From Pseudomonadota bacterium (GTDB lineage: Bacteria > Chloroflexota > UBA5177 > JAJPKF01), in contig JAJPKF010000020.1 of assembly GCA_021323865.1 (NCBI GenBank), positions 124,001 to 188,000 on the forward strand: DNA of 64,000 nt. Direction: 5' to 3'. The notes beneath the pieces are model-generated. The model did not search any database, was not told the DNA's origin, and worked only from the letters and a program-made list of their open reading frames with translations. Every line of letters starts with the position of its first letter. Within the stretch, counting starts at the first letter, position 1. This document shows, piece by piece, positions 8,783 to 17,688 of this stretch. Both the position numbers and the translations under genes were made by a program.

Positions 8783-11700
8783 CTACGAGGGTGCCGCGAC
8801 CGGCTGCTGATCGAAGGTAAGTTGCTCCAGCATCGTGGAGATGCGCTCCAGCTCGGCGACCGCTCCCAGCTCCGCGTAGATTCTGATGGCTTCGTGCGCA
8901 TGATCGGCGGCTCCATGGATGTCGCCGGCATCCATCTCCACGTGCGCCAGCGCCTCGAGGCTGCGCGCCTGTGAGTAGGGCTGCTGAATGGCCCGAGCGG
9001 TTGAGATCGACTCTTGCATGGCATCGAGTCCTTCGTCGATACGGCCCTGTCGTGCCAGAACCATGCCGTGCACCCGTAATGCCTCGGTGAGGACCGTGCG
9101 GTTGCGGTCGAGCTGGGCGCTTTCGATGGCCTGGTGCGTCAACTCCTCGGCCGCTTGGAGATCACCGCCGGTTTCCATCATGGTCCAGGCTTGGACCGGC
9201 AGCAGGAGGCCACCGATCCAATCGTTCGAGAGCGCCTGAGCATCCAGGGATGCCAGATATTCCCGAGCCGCCTCGAAGCGTCCGTTGCGGAGAAGCCGGT
9301 CAAGCTGCATCCAATGCGCAATCGAGGCGACATGGCCTGGGAACGTCTGGCCCTGCTCCAGCTCCCTCGCCTCCTGCAAGTATCGTTCTCCCTCGTCCTC
9401 TTCTCCGCAGAGGAAGGATAGGTAGCTGAGGGCAATCGAGGTCCAGGCGCCGGTCGCGGTTTCGCGGAGCGACTGCCACATTGAACGTGCGCGCTCGAGG
9501 TATTGGCGGGATTCTTCATAGTGACCAAGCATGAGCAGATGCCAGCCGAGACGATGATTCATGAACGCGACTCGCGGCGGCACGCCCATGCGCTCTGCAA
9601 CTTCGAGAGCGCGCTCCATGTACATCCGTTCCTTGTCGTACTGTCCGGCTTCGCTGTACACCATGGCGAGGCTGTTCAGAGAGCGGGACAATGTGAGCGC
9701 ATCACCCGAGGCCTCCGCGAGCGGAACGGCGTCCTCCAGCATCCTTCGCGCATCCTCCAGGTCGCCCAGCTCGGCGAGAGCGGCGGCACGCCACATCTGG
9801 CCTTCGGCCACGATACGGGGGCCCGCCGGGTCGTCCGCGCTTCGGGCCAGCTCCAGGGCTCGCTCCGCAGCGTCGAGCTGCTGGCTTGACTCGTCGGTCT
9901 CTTGGTAGAGGTTGGCGAGAGCAGTGTAGAGAGCGGCTAAGCCGGCCTGGCTGGCCCCTTCCATGCCCTGTCCCGGGCTGGTTGCCTCGATGCGGGAGAG
10001 GAGCGTGGTAACGATCTCGATTCCCTGCTTCGCAGTGCCCCTGAGCGCATGGATACGACCAATGTGCGCGGTGGTCCACCGTTCCCCCGGAACGTTCCCG
10101 GCCGCTTTATGCAACTCCAGCGCCTCGTTGAGGATCGGCAGGGCCTCCTCGTATCTGCCCACGGTACGCAGCACGCCACCCAAGCCCTCAAGCGCCTTCG
10201 CTACCTGTGCCTTGTCGCCCAGCTCTCGGGCGATTTCGAGGGCCGTCCGGTAATGCCGCTCAGCCTGATCGTAGGCGAATAGATCGCGGGCTGAGCGGGC
10301 AGCGGCCATGGCGTAGGTCAAGGCCGGCTCTGCCTCGTCCGCTTCCAGGAAATGCCAAGCCAGCTCGGCGATGCGCCGCTTACGCATTGGCTCGGGCAGC
10401 TTTTCCAGAGACTTGCCGGCGGCCAGGTGCAGCCGCCGCCGTTTCCGCGAGGGAAGCTCGCCGTACAAGGTGCTCTGCGTGAGCGTATGGTTGAAGGCGT
10501 AAGAGTCCCCTCCCGTTTCACGCACAAGCCCGGCCGAGACCGCCAGCTCCAGTGCCGCCTCAATAGACGCTTCCTCGCGGTCGCACATGTGGAGAAGGTC
10601 CTCGAACTCGAACACCGGCCCCAGAACGCTTGCCTCTTGGAGGATCGCCTGACTTTCGGCATTGAGCCTGGAGAGGCGCTGGCCGATAACAGATCGAACG
10701 CTCTTCGGCACCTCAATGTCCCGGACCGATCGACCTTCCCAGCGTCCATCTCGGCGATAGACGTCGCCACGCTCGACCAGCGCCCGCACGAGCTCCTCGA
10801 CGAAGAAGGGGTTGCCGTCGGTTCGATGGTGCACCAGGTGGATGAACTGAGGAGCCGCGTCGGCGCCGCCGAGGATCGCTCTGACCAGTTCCCCCGTGCC
10901 CCGCTCCTCCAAGCGGCGTAGCTCGATTTCCTCGACCAGCCGCTCACGGCCCAGGTCGCGAACAGCCGCTTCTAGTGGATGCTGCCGGTTGATTTCCACG
11001 TCTCGGTAGGTGCCGAGCAGAAGAATGCGGCTGGCCCGGGTGTGCCGGGCGAGGTGCTGGAGCAATTCGAGGCTCGAGCCGTCCGCCCAGTGCAGATCGT
11101 CAAGCAGCAAACCCACGGGCCGCTCCTCGGCCACGGCTTGGAGGAACCCTGTAACCGCCCAGAACAGACGCTGTTGCTCCTCGGGCCCCTCGTCCAGGGA
11201 AGCCGAGTAGGCAGACGACTGACTGGGGAGCAGCCGCTGGGCGTCCGGCCAGCGACGGGGCAGTTCGGCGACCAACTCTGGAGGCGCGACATTGAAGAGG
11301 GTGTCGAGGGCCTCCCGGAAAGGGTAAAAGGGCACTGATGCCTCGGGCTCGTAGCAGCGCCCGGTCGCCATCAGGAAGCTGTGGTTGCGCAGCTTGAGCG
11401 TCACCTCTTGGGCTAGTCGAGTCTTGCCGACCCCGGGCTCACCCGAGACCATTACCAGCCGGCCCGCTCCGGACTCCACGGCCTGGATGGCGCCCAGGAT
11501 TGTGTCGAACTCTTCGTCCCGGGCCACGAGGAGGCCTTCGGGAAGAGAGCCAAGGAAGCCTCCGATGGGCAGCGCCTCTTGACCGGTCTGCTCCCGTCGA
11601 CCGTTGCCATTGCCGTTGCCATTCGTCGGGGCGCCGGCATCGCCGTCCTCTGATTCCTCGACCACACGCAGCACGGGCACGGGCTCGGCAAACCCCTTGA

Positions 11701-12202
11701 GCTCGGCCAGGCCCCGTTCGACGTACTGTAGGCCGGCCACACGGCGGGCCAAGTGCAGCGCGGCGTCACTGGCCAGCACCTCTCCGGGCCCGGCCAGACT
11801 GGAGAGTCGAGCGGCCAGGTTGAGCGCTCCGCCCCGGTAGCCGCTCTCCACCGGCACGACCTCGCCCGCGTCCAGTCCCATGCCCACGCGGAGGGGAAGC
11901 TCCGGCTCCTGGGCCGTTTCCTCTGCAAAGCGTTTCTGGAGGGCCACAGAGCAACGCAGAGCCTGACGGGCCGAGAGGAAGACGGCCAGCGCCTCATCGC
12001 CCCGGAGCTCGATCACCTCGCCGCCGAAGCGGCTCACCACATCTCGGGCGACGGCCGCGAACTTGGTGGCCAGACGGGCAGCGGCTTCGTCACCGAACTC
12101 CTGCGTGAAGCGGGTGTATCCACGCACGTCCACGGTGAGGAAGGTACGGAGCTCGCTGGGGGTGAAATCCTCGGGCTCACTTGGTAATGTCGGCGCTTCC
12201 AT
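8783..12202 (-). CDS. cyclase-homology domain / AAA ATPase / TPR protein
   Basis: This large (about 1139 aa) multidomain protein has three parts. First is a class III nucleotidyl-cyclase homology domain (about 20-180) with metal-binding Asp in TVDVRGYT and GDEALAVF and the catalytic-type Asn/Arg in LNLAARL. After a Gly-Asn repeat linker comes an AAA/MalT-type ATPase, with Walker A SGEPGVGKT at about 253-261 and Walker B LLLDDLHWAD. The C-terminal half consists of TPR-like helical repeats. The substrate-selecting Lys and Asp of adenylate cyclases are replaced (Glu in VIELRGD, Gly before YRGGALN), so cyclase activity is uncertain. Proteins of this build are usually signal-transduction ATPases. 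The ATG at 12202 is used; an in-frame TTG at 12250 would add 16 residues. Confidence 0.88.
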   Translation of the reverse strand: MEAPTLPSEPEDFTPSELRTFLTVDVRGYTRFTQEFGDEAAARLATKFAAVARDVVSRFGGEVIELRGDEALAVFLSARQALRCSVALQKRFAEETAQEPELPLRVGMGLDAGEVVPVESGYRGGALNLAARLSSLAGPGEVLASDAALHLARRVAGLQYVERGLAELKGFAEPVPVLRVVEESEDGDAGAPTNGNGNGNGRREQTGQEALPIGGFLGSLPEGLLVARDEEFDTILGAIQAVESGAGRLVMVSGEPGVGKTRLAQEVTLKLRNHSFLMATGRCYEPEASVPFYPFREALDTLFNVAPPELVAELPRRWPDAQRLLPSQSSAYSASLDEGPEEQQRLFWAVTGFLQAVAEERPVGLLLDDLHWADGSSLELLQHLARHTRASRILLLGTYRDVEINRQHPLEAAVRDLGRERLVEEIELRRLEERGTGELVRAILGGADAAPQFIHLVHHRTDGNPFFVEELVRALVERGDVYRRDGRWEGRSVRDIEVPKSVRSVIGQRLSRLNAESQAILQEASVLGPVFEFEDLLHMCDREEASIEAALELAVSAGLVRETGGDSYAFNHTLTQSTLYGELPSRKRRRLHLAAGKSLEKLPEPMRKRRIAELAWHFLEADEAEPALTYAMAAARSARDLFAYDQAERHYRTALEIARELGDKAQVAKALEGLGGVLRTVGRYEEALPILNEALELHKAAGNVPGERWTTAHIGRIHALRGTAKQGIEIVTTLLSRIEATSPGQGMEGASQAGLAALYTALANLYQETDESSQQLDAAERALELARSADDPAGPRIVAEGQMWRAAALAELGDLEDARRMLEDAVPLAEASGDALTLSRSLNSLAMVYSEAGQYDKERMYMERALEVAERMGVPPRVAFMNHRLGWHLLMLGHYEESRQYLERARSMWQSLRETATGAWTSIALSYLSFLCGEEDEGERYLQEARELEQGQTFPGHVASIAHWMQLDRLLRNGRFEAAREYLASLDAQALSNDWIGGLLLPVQAWTMMETGGDLQAAEELTHQAIESAQLDRNRTVLTEALRVHGMVLARQGRIDEGLDAMQESISTARAIQQPYSQARSLEALAHVEMDAGDIHGAADHAHEAIRIYAELGAVAELERISTMLEQLTFDQQPVAAPS

Positions 12203-12350
12203 ATCCACTGCGTATTGTCTCACCGAGTGGACATAAATCCGAGCAGACAACCACCATTTGACCGGTGATGTCCATCACCCCGACGGGGCCAGGATGGCGA
12301 CCCGCGGCTCCTGAGTAGGCCGTTCCGGCCGGAAGCTATTCCTGCTGAGC

Positions 12351-14162
12351 CTATGCCCGAGTGGCCAGCTCCTCGAACCGCGTGACGTCCTGCCGGATAA
12401 TGTCCAGGCTCGAGTCCCAGAAGTCGCGCGTGCGGATGTCGATGCCGAATCGTGACCCGAGTGCTGCGGGCGAATCCATGCCCGTCGAGGATAGGAGATC
12501 GTCGTACCCGGCCCGGAAAGACTCGGGGTCTCGCGTGTACCGAGAATACAGTCCTAGGCCGAAGAGCAAGCCAAACATGTAGGGGAAGTTATAGAAGGGG
12601 CGAGAGGCGCTGTAATAGTGCGGCTTCACGGCCCACATGTACGGATGGAGAACGTCGTTGTCCAGCCCATCGCCATAGGTTTCCCGCTGGGACTGCAGCA
12701 TGAGCTCGTTGAGCTCGTCGACTGACAGCTCCCGCTCGCGACGTCGCTCAAAGACCCTGCTTTCGAACAAGAAGCGGCTCGTGATGTCCACCACCACCTG
12801 GCTCTGATCTTGGAGGGACGCCTCCAAAATGGATATTTGCTCGCTCTCGGCTGCACGGGAGAGCACGGCCTCCTTGATGAGGGTCTGACAGAAGATGCTT
12901 GCCGTCTCCGCCAAGGTCATGGGTGCCGTTCGGAGCAGCGGTGAACGGTGGGCGAGGTTGAGGTTGTGATATCCGTGGCCGAGCTCATGAGCCAAGGTGC
13001 TCATGCCGTCATACGAGGCTACGTAGTTGGCCAGGATGCGGGACTCATCGGCTCGCAGCTTCATGCAGAATGCGCCGCCCGTCTTGCCCTCACGGGGCTC
13101 GGCGTCGATCCAGTTCTCTCGGAATGCGCGCGCCGCGAAATCGCTTAACTTCCGTGAGTACGTACCGAATTGCTCGACGATGAAGGCGGTGGCGTCCTCG
13201 TATTCCCAGGCCCGGTCGCTTCCTCCGCACGGAGCGAAGATGTCGTACCACGCCAGGGCCGGCACGCCCAGAACCTTCGCCTTCGCTTTGAAGTAGCGCC
13301 GGAAGTCGGCGAATGAGTCCTTAGCAGCGCTCATCATGGCATCCAGGGTTTCACGGTCGATGTTGTTGTTGAAGAGGGCCGAATCCAACGGCTCGCCCCA
13401 TCCACGGCGCCTGAAGATGACATTCCCCTGGCCCTTGATGCTGTTCATCGAGGCTGCCAATGGGAGGGCGGAGCGCTCCCAGGCGCCGAGCTCGGCCTGA
13501 TGTGCCAGGCGCCGGGTCTCCCGGTCGGGATCCATGGCCATATTCCGCACCACGCTCATGGGTAGGTCACGAGTCCCTGCCTCGGTGGGAATGGGGACGA
13601 GAATCTGTGACGTCAGATTACTGTGGAGACGCGACCACGCGGTTCCGCTGCTCGGCTCCAGCTCCGCCGCGAGGTTCTCGGCCTCCGGTGACATCAGGTG
13701 CTGAGATTCCAGTTTGGCCTGACGAAGCTGGTACGCGTGCTCGGCCGCAACCGGCGACAGCTCAATCAGTCTCTCGACATCCATCGAGCCGATCCAGGCG
13801 GTGAATCGGGAGAAGAGCTGTGAGAGCACCACACTGCGCTGGGACAGCTCACTCACGCGTGCTTGGGCGATGGTGTTGCGGGAGTCCGTGCTGACGAAGC
13901 TCGCGATGTAGCTGCGAAGGGTGGTGCCTTCTTCCTGGATGGCGCCCGATGCGTTGAGAACCGACTCCACTGCACGAACCGTCTCACCATTCATGGGAAG
14001 CGTGTCATGAGCGGCCACATCATGACGATCGAAGATTTGGACCAGATCGTCAACATGGCGCCGATAGTGATCGAACGCCTCTTCGAATTCCGTGGACTCC
14101 AGGCTGGGAAACACGACGGTCATGTCCCAGTGGGGCAGCGCTTGCGTGGTGGTTGTGGTCAT
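12351..14162 (-). CDS. pepF: oligoendopeptidase F (M3 family metallopeptidase)
   Basis: This 603-aa cytosolic zinc peptidase degrades short peptides. The M3 signature STLAHELGHGYHNL carries the HExGH zinc site, and the downstream Glu in LAETASIF supplies the third ligand. The N-terminal PepF-specific helical region is complete, and the length is normal. GAGGAG precedes the ATG by about 7 nt. The gene follows two small genes on the same strand. Confidence 0.93.
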   Translation of the reverse strand: MTTTTTQALPHWDMTVVFPSLESTEFEEAFDHYRRHVDDLVQIFDRHDVAAHDTLPMNGETVRAVESVLNASGAIQEEGTTLRSYIASFVSTDSRNTIAQARVSELSQRSVVLSQLFSRFTAWIGSMDVERLIELSPVAAEHAYQLRQAKLESQHLMSPEAENLAAELEPSSGTAWSRLHSNLTSQILVPIPTEAGTRDLPMSVVRNMAMDPDRETRRLAHQAELGAWERSALPLAASMNSIKGQGNVIFRRRGWGEPLDSALFNNNIDRETLDAMMSAAKDSFADFRRYFKAKAKVLGVPALAWYDIFAPCGGSDRAWEYEDATAFIVEQFGTYSRKLSDFAARAFRENWIDAEPREGKTGGAFCMKLRADESRILANYVASYDGMSTLAHELGHGYHNLNLAHRSPLLRTAPMTLAETASIFCQTLIKEAVLSRAAESEQISILEASLQDQSQVVVDITSRFLFESRVFERRRERELSVDELNELMLQSQRETYGDGLDNDVLHPYMWAVKPHYYSASRPFYNFPYMFGLLFGLGLYSRYTRDPESFRAGYDDLLSSTGMDSPAALGSRFGIDIRTRDFWDSSLDIIRQDVTRFEELATRA

Positions 14163-14195
14163 AGGCGTCTCCTCAGGATGGGAATACAGCAGGCG

Positions 14196-14459
14196 TCAAT
14201 CGGGCGAATCCCGCTCTGTCCTCCAGAGGATGGTCACCGCGCCACACTGGTCACAGCGGTAGGCGCGCGGACGCATGCCCGGGATGAGGCGGAGGGGACG
14301 GATATGTCGGGGGAGATGTTTACGCTGCAGGGCCTCGCTGCCGCACTTGGGGCAGAGGTGGTGTGAGTAGCGCCGGCGGGCGCGGCGTTTGATGTCGGCC
14401 CGGGCCTTCTCGACGGGATCGGGATTGCCCTCCGGCCCGGGGTCGGACATCTCGCTCAT
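14196..14459 (-). CDS. small zinc-ribbon protein
   Basis: This 87-aa protein has two CxxC knuckles, CPKCGSEAL and YRCDQCGAVT, about 34 residues apart: a zinc-ribbon layout. The N terminus is acidic and Pro-rich; the middle is strongly basic (KRRARRRYS). It lies 33 bp upstream of pepF and 14 bp downstream of the next small gene, suggesting one transcript. The function is unknown. The basic linker and zinc ribbon could bind nucleic acid, but this is inference. Confidence 0.7.
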   Translation of the reverse strand: MSEMSDPGPEGNPDPVEKARADIKRRARRRYSHHLCPKCGSEALQRKHLPRHIRPLRLIPGMRPRAYRCDQCGAVTILWRTERDSPD

Positions 14460-14473
14460 GCTGGCAGCCGTGC

Positions 14474-14869
14474 TTAGCGCGGCCGAGTCGGTCCGATGTC
14501 GAGGACTCGCTCCCGGAAAATGCGACGGACGAGAGCCGGACGGGGCAGGAGGGACTCGTTCATCTGTACGTATGGAGGCAGGTTCAAGCGCACCCGATGA
14601 TGACGCTCGTTGTAGCGCTGTTCCTGTGCAACGGCGGTGCGCAGCTCCTCCATGAAGTCATCGATGACGATGGCCACGGCATCCGGAGCACCGCGACCCC
14701 GACGGCGCAGGGTCAGGTAGTGGTCGCGGATGGTCGACGGCTCGGAATCGGGGGAGAGCTTGCGCACGAGCTCGTCGGCGAGGTCTCCGATTTGGCCCGA
14801 CCGCTCCGGCCCTCGGGGAGACGCGGGCTGGGTCTCTGCCTGCTCAGCCTGATCTGTCGAATCTGTCAT
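14474..14869 (-). CDS. conserved-looking hypothetical protein
   Basis: This 131-aa hydrophilic protein has no recognised motif, no membrane segment and no cysteine. It is rich in Arg/Glu and predicted helical (for example LADELVRKL and IDDFMEELRTAV). The ATG at 14869 is chosen because AGGG lies 7 nt upstream. It is the first gene of a small group with the zinc-ribbon gene and pepF. Confidence 0.6.
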   Translation of the reverse strand: MTDSTDQAEQAETQPASPRGPERSGQIGDLADELVRKLSPDSEPSTIRDHYLTLRRRGRGAPDAVAIVIDDFMEELRTAVAQEQRYNERHHRVRLNLPPYVQMNESLLPRPALVRRIFRERVLDIGPTRPR

Positions 14870-14872
14870 CAA

Positions 14873-15103
14873 TCTGCCCTTTGTCGACGTTCACGAAGCA
14901 AGGAGTGTCGGCATGACCCATGGGCTCCAAGATCCGCGCCGGTCGTTCGCCGCCAACCGGGCGCAGGATGAGCCATCTTCGCGCGCCCGTCGACCCGACT
15001 CGCTCCGGGCGCAATATTCCGCGGTCACGCTCCTGGCGAACGCGCCCCAGTCTACATCAGCCCAACCCAGGGGCCATTCCTTTGGCGTCGCCGTGAACCG
15101 CGG
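14873..15103. other. non-coding gap between divergently oriented blocks
   Basis: About 230 bp between the start of the 131-aa gene and the stop of the MFS gene. Short frames here (for example 14913-15116 plus) have no family features or ribosome site, and I see no convincing element. It must hold the promoter for the small-gene/pepF transcript. Confidence 0.4.
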
Positions 15104-16591
15104 TCAGATGCTGTAGACGCTGGCGAGCCCAACCGCGAAGAGCAGCACGCCCACCAGCCCAAGAGCCCCCTGAACGCCCACGGCTGCCTCGATTCCGGCC
15201 AGCAGGAGGAGCGGAGGAATCGCCAATGCCGCGGTAAGCGTCTGCTGCATGGCCAGAATGCGCCCCCGCATCTTTTCGGGCGCCCGCTCCTGGACGATGG
15301 TTTGAACGGGTGCGTTGATGAACGCGACGCAGATGCCCACCAGCAAGCTGATGGGAACCATGGTGAGAATCATTGCCAAACCAGCCGGCGGGTTGATGCC
15401 GATCACAGTGAAGGGCAACCAGAACTCGTGGGCCAGCGAAGGTACGTCGGCCAGTCCGAAGATGGCGACGCTCAGCGCCAAGAGAGCGACCACGACCAGC
15501 CGCTCCTTACGAATGGTGACTGCCCAGTGGCCCAGGATGAACAGGCCGATGCCCATCCCCGCTCCGGCCGGCGCCAGGACAAAGAACATGGTGTTCAGGT
15601 TGTGGATGTGCAGGACCGTGCGAACAAATGTGGGTGCGATCTCGGCGAGGAGCAGGAGAACTGTGGGCGCGAAGGTGATCTGAATGAGCGCCAGCAACAG
15701 CTTGCGGTCGGCCATGATCGACCTGGCTCCCTCCAGCAGCTCATGCCACACCCGTTCCATCGTGTTGATGAGGCCACTGGTGGCGACGGCTGAGTGTCGG
15801 GCCGTGACACCCGGTAGGAAGAAGAGAATGGCACCGGCATAGCTGAACAGACCGATCAGGACGAAGAGGGTCACGGTGGTACCTGCGAACTGGATGAGGA
15901 TGGGCGCGAGCACGAATCCGCTGATCTGAGAGACCATAAATGTGGCTTGGAACAGCGAATTTGCGGTGATGAGCTGGGTATCCGAGACCAGGAGCGGAAT
16001 GGTCGAGCCCTCCGCGGGCTGGAACGGCTGGCTGACCACTGCGACGAGAAAGGTGATGAGGTAGAGGGCCTCAGCGTAGCCGGAAAAGAAGAGATAGCCC
16101 ACCACGGCTGCCGCACGAATGAAGTTCGTACCGATCAAGATGGCGCGCTTGTTGAAGCGGTCCACGAGCACGCCCGACAGGCTGCTGAACAGAACGGTGG
16201 GCAACTGAACCATGATGATGACGCCCGCCACGCCGATGGTGCTGGCCCCCGTGAGCCGCGCTATAAGGAATACCAAGACGTACCAAACGCTGTTCTGCCC
16301 AGCCTGAGACGTGAATTGAGCGGACCAGATGGCCAGGAAGGCGCGATTTTGGAGAACACTGCCGAAACCGGTCCCCGTGGGAATGACATGCGGCGCCATG
16401 GGGGTGGGCTGCTCGCCAACCAGGACGTGATCGCGGTCCTCGACAGTCACCTCGAGCGGAGGTGCAGACGTGGGGTTGGGAGGGCTCGGTTCGGAACGCG
16501 CCGGCTCCGCCGCCGCGGAATCAGGCTCGGGCCGGGCCACAGACCGGTCTCGCCAGCCGTTCGCGAGTGAGGCCGGCCAGAATCTCTTCAT
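15104..16591 (-). CDS. MFS transporter (EntS/MFS_3-like)
   Basis: This is a 12-segment major facilitator, up to 495 aa. The membrane part begins at FGSVLQNRAFLAIWSAQFTSQ (about residue 76). The loop GVLVDRFNKRAILIGTN is the signature between segments 2 and 3, and EKMRGRILAMQQT lies between segments 10 and 11. These resemble enterobactin- or macrolide-type exporters. The longest frame overlaps the upstream glycosyltransferase by 71 bp and gives a Pro/Ala-rich N-terminal tail. A GTG at 16447 or ATG at 16399 may be the real start. It is the last gene of the radical SAM - GT4 - MFS cassette. Confidence 0.85.
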   Translation of the reverse strand: MKRFWPASLANGWRDRSVARPEPDSAAAEPARSEPSPPNPTSAPPLEVTVEDRDHVLVGEQPTPMAPHVIPTGTGFGSVLQNRAFLAIWSAQFTSQAGQNSVWYVLVFLIARLTGASTIGVAGVIIMVQLPTVLFSSLSGVLVDRFNKRAILIGTNFIRAAAVVGYLFFSGYAEALYLITFLVAVVSQPFQPAEGSTIPLLVSDTQLITANSLFQATFMVSQISGFVLAPILIQFAGTTVTLFVLIGLFSYAGAILFFLPGVTARHSAVATSGLINTMERVWHELLEGARSIMADRKLLLALIQITFAPTVLLLLAEIAPTFVRTVLHIHNLNTMFFVLAPAGAGMGIGLFILGHWAVTIRKERLVVVALLALSVAIFGLADVPSLAHEFWLPFTVIGINPPAGLAMILTMVPISLLVGICVAFINAPVQTIVQERAPEKMRGRILAMQQTLTAALAIPPLLLLAGIEAAVGVQGALGLVGVLLFAVGLASVYSI

Positions 16592-17681
16592 AGCGACGGA
16601 CCGTTTCCGAGATGGCGTGTTGCTGGGAAAGCCTCCGCGCCCCCGCTCGAAGGCGCCCCATCAATGGGCCGTCGGCGACCAACCTGATGATGGCGTTGGC
16701 GAGAGCCACGTGATCGCCGGGTGGGAACAGCAACCCGGTGAGATCCGGCTTCACCAGCTCAGGCAGCGCCCCAGAGTCGGCGCCCACAACCGGCAGACCT
16801 GATGCGAGCGCCTCGAGCGTGGAGATGCTCTGCAGCTCCACGGGAGATGGCATCACGTACAGACTCGCTGCCCTATAGACTTCAGGCAGCTCCGCTTCAG
16901 AGACGTAGCCCGTGAAGGTTACACGATGTGACACGCCGAGGTCAGACGCCAATCGCTCGAGCCGAGCTCGATCGCTACCCTCTCCTCCAATGCGAAACCG
17001 CACTGCAGCCTGTTCGGGAACGAGTGGGACGGCACGGATGAGCGTCTCCACCTCCTTCTCGGCGTCCAGGCGACCGGTGTAGAGCACCGTGGCCGACGAC
17101 GGCGGGGAAGGCGCAGGCGAGAACCGTGCCGTGTCAATACCGTTTGACAGGGCTATGACCTCACCCCCGAATCCCGCGTCCTTAAGCATCCGTGCTGCCG
17201 TGGCAGTCGGAGTCGTTACAACAGAAGCGCGCTCCAACACGGCGCGTATTCCACGGCTCATGGCGCGCGACGCGAAGGGGTAGGCCACGTTGCGCCGAAA
17301 GCCGTAAAGTGAGCACTCGGGAATGGTGTGATTCGTGGCCAGGACCGGCACGCCATGGAGGCGAGCCGCAGTGAGGGCGGCAACGGACACGGGGAAGGGA
17401 TGATGGATGTGCACGACATCGGGCCGCCAGCGGCGTACCAGCAGAACCAAGTCGATCAGTGGAGCGCCGGTGCGGAGGCGGTACCCCACGGGCACGGGCC
17501 AGGTCCGTACTCGATGCAGGCGCGGGTTGACCCCCTCGGTGGCCGGTGAGCCGGTGGGGCTCGGGCAGGCGATCACAAGCTCATGACCATGAGCGGCCAG
17601 TCCCCGGGAAAGGTTGTCGACGAAGGGGGCCGGCCCGGCGATCCACGGATAGAAGAAATCCGTGGCCTCGAGCACCTTCAC
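16521..17681 (-). CDS. glycosyltransferase family 4 (GT-B)
   Basis: This 386-aa GT4 protein transfers sugar from a nucleotide-sugar donor. The N-terminal half opens KVLEATDFFYPWIAG and has HIHHPFPVSVAA. The donor-binding half has VLYTGRLDAEKEVETLI and the ExxxxxE-type segment ELQSISTLEALASGLPVVG. The overall pattern resembles diacylglycerol or lipid glucosyltransferases, but the acceptor cannot be read from sequence. It starts 7 bp after the radical SAM gene stop, so they are co-transcribed. It probably acts at the inner membrane face. Confidence 0.92.
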   Translation of the reverse strand: MKVLEATDFFYPWIAGPAPFVDNLSRGLAAHGHELVIACPSPTGSPATEGVNPRLHRVRTWPVPVGYRLRTGAPLIDLVLLVRRWRPDVVHIHHPFPVSVAALTAARLHGVPVLATNHTIPECSLYGFRRNVAYPFASRAMSRGIRAVLERASVVTTPTATAARMLKDAGFGGEVIALSNGIDTARFSPAPSPPSSATVLYTGRLDAEKEVETLIRAVPLVPEQAAVRFRIGGEGSDRARLERLASDLGVSHRVTFTGYVSEAELPEVYRAASLYVMPSPVELQSISTLEALASGLPVVGADSGALPELVKPDLTGLLFPPGDHVALANAIIRLVADGPLMGRLRAGARRLSQQHAISETVRRYEEILAGLTRERLARPVCGPARA

Positions 17682-17688
17682 GAGGTGC

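Noticed and set aside
11600-11630. Short CCATTG/CCGTTG repeat that looked like a microsatellite
   Set aside because: It encodes the in-frame Gly-Asn linker of the cyclase/ATPase protein.
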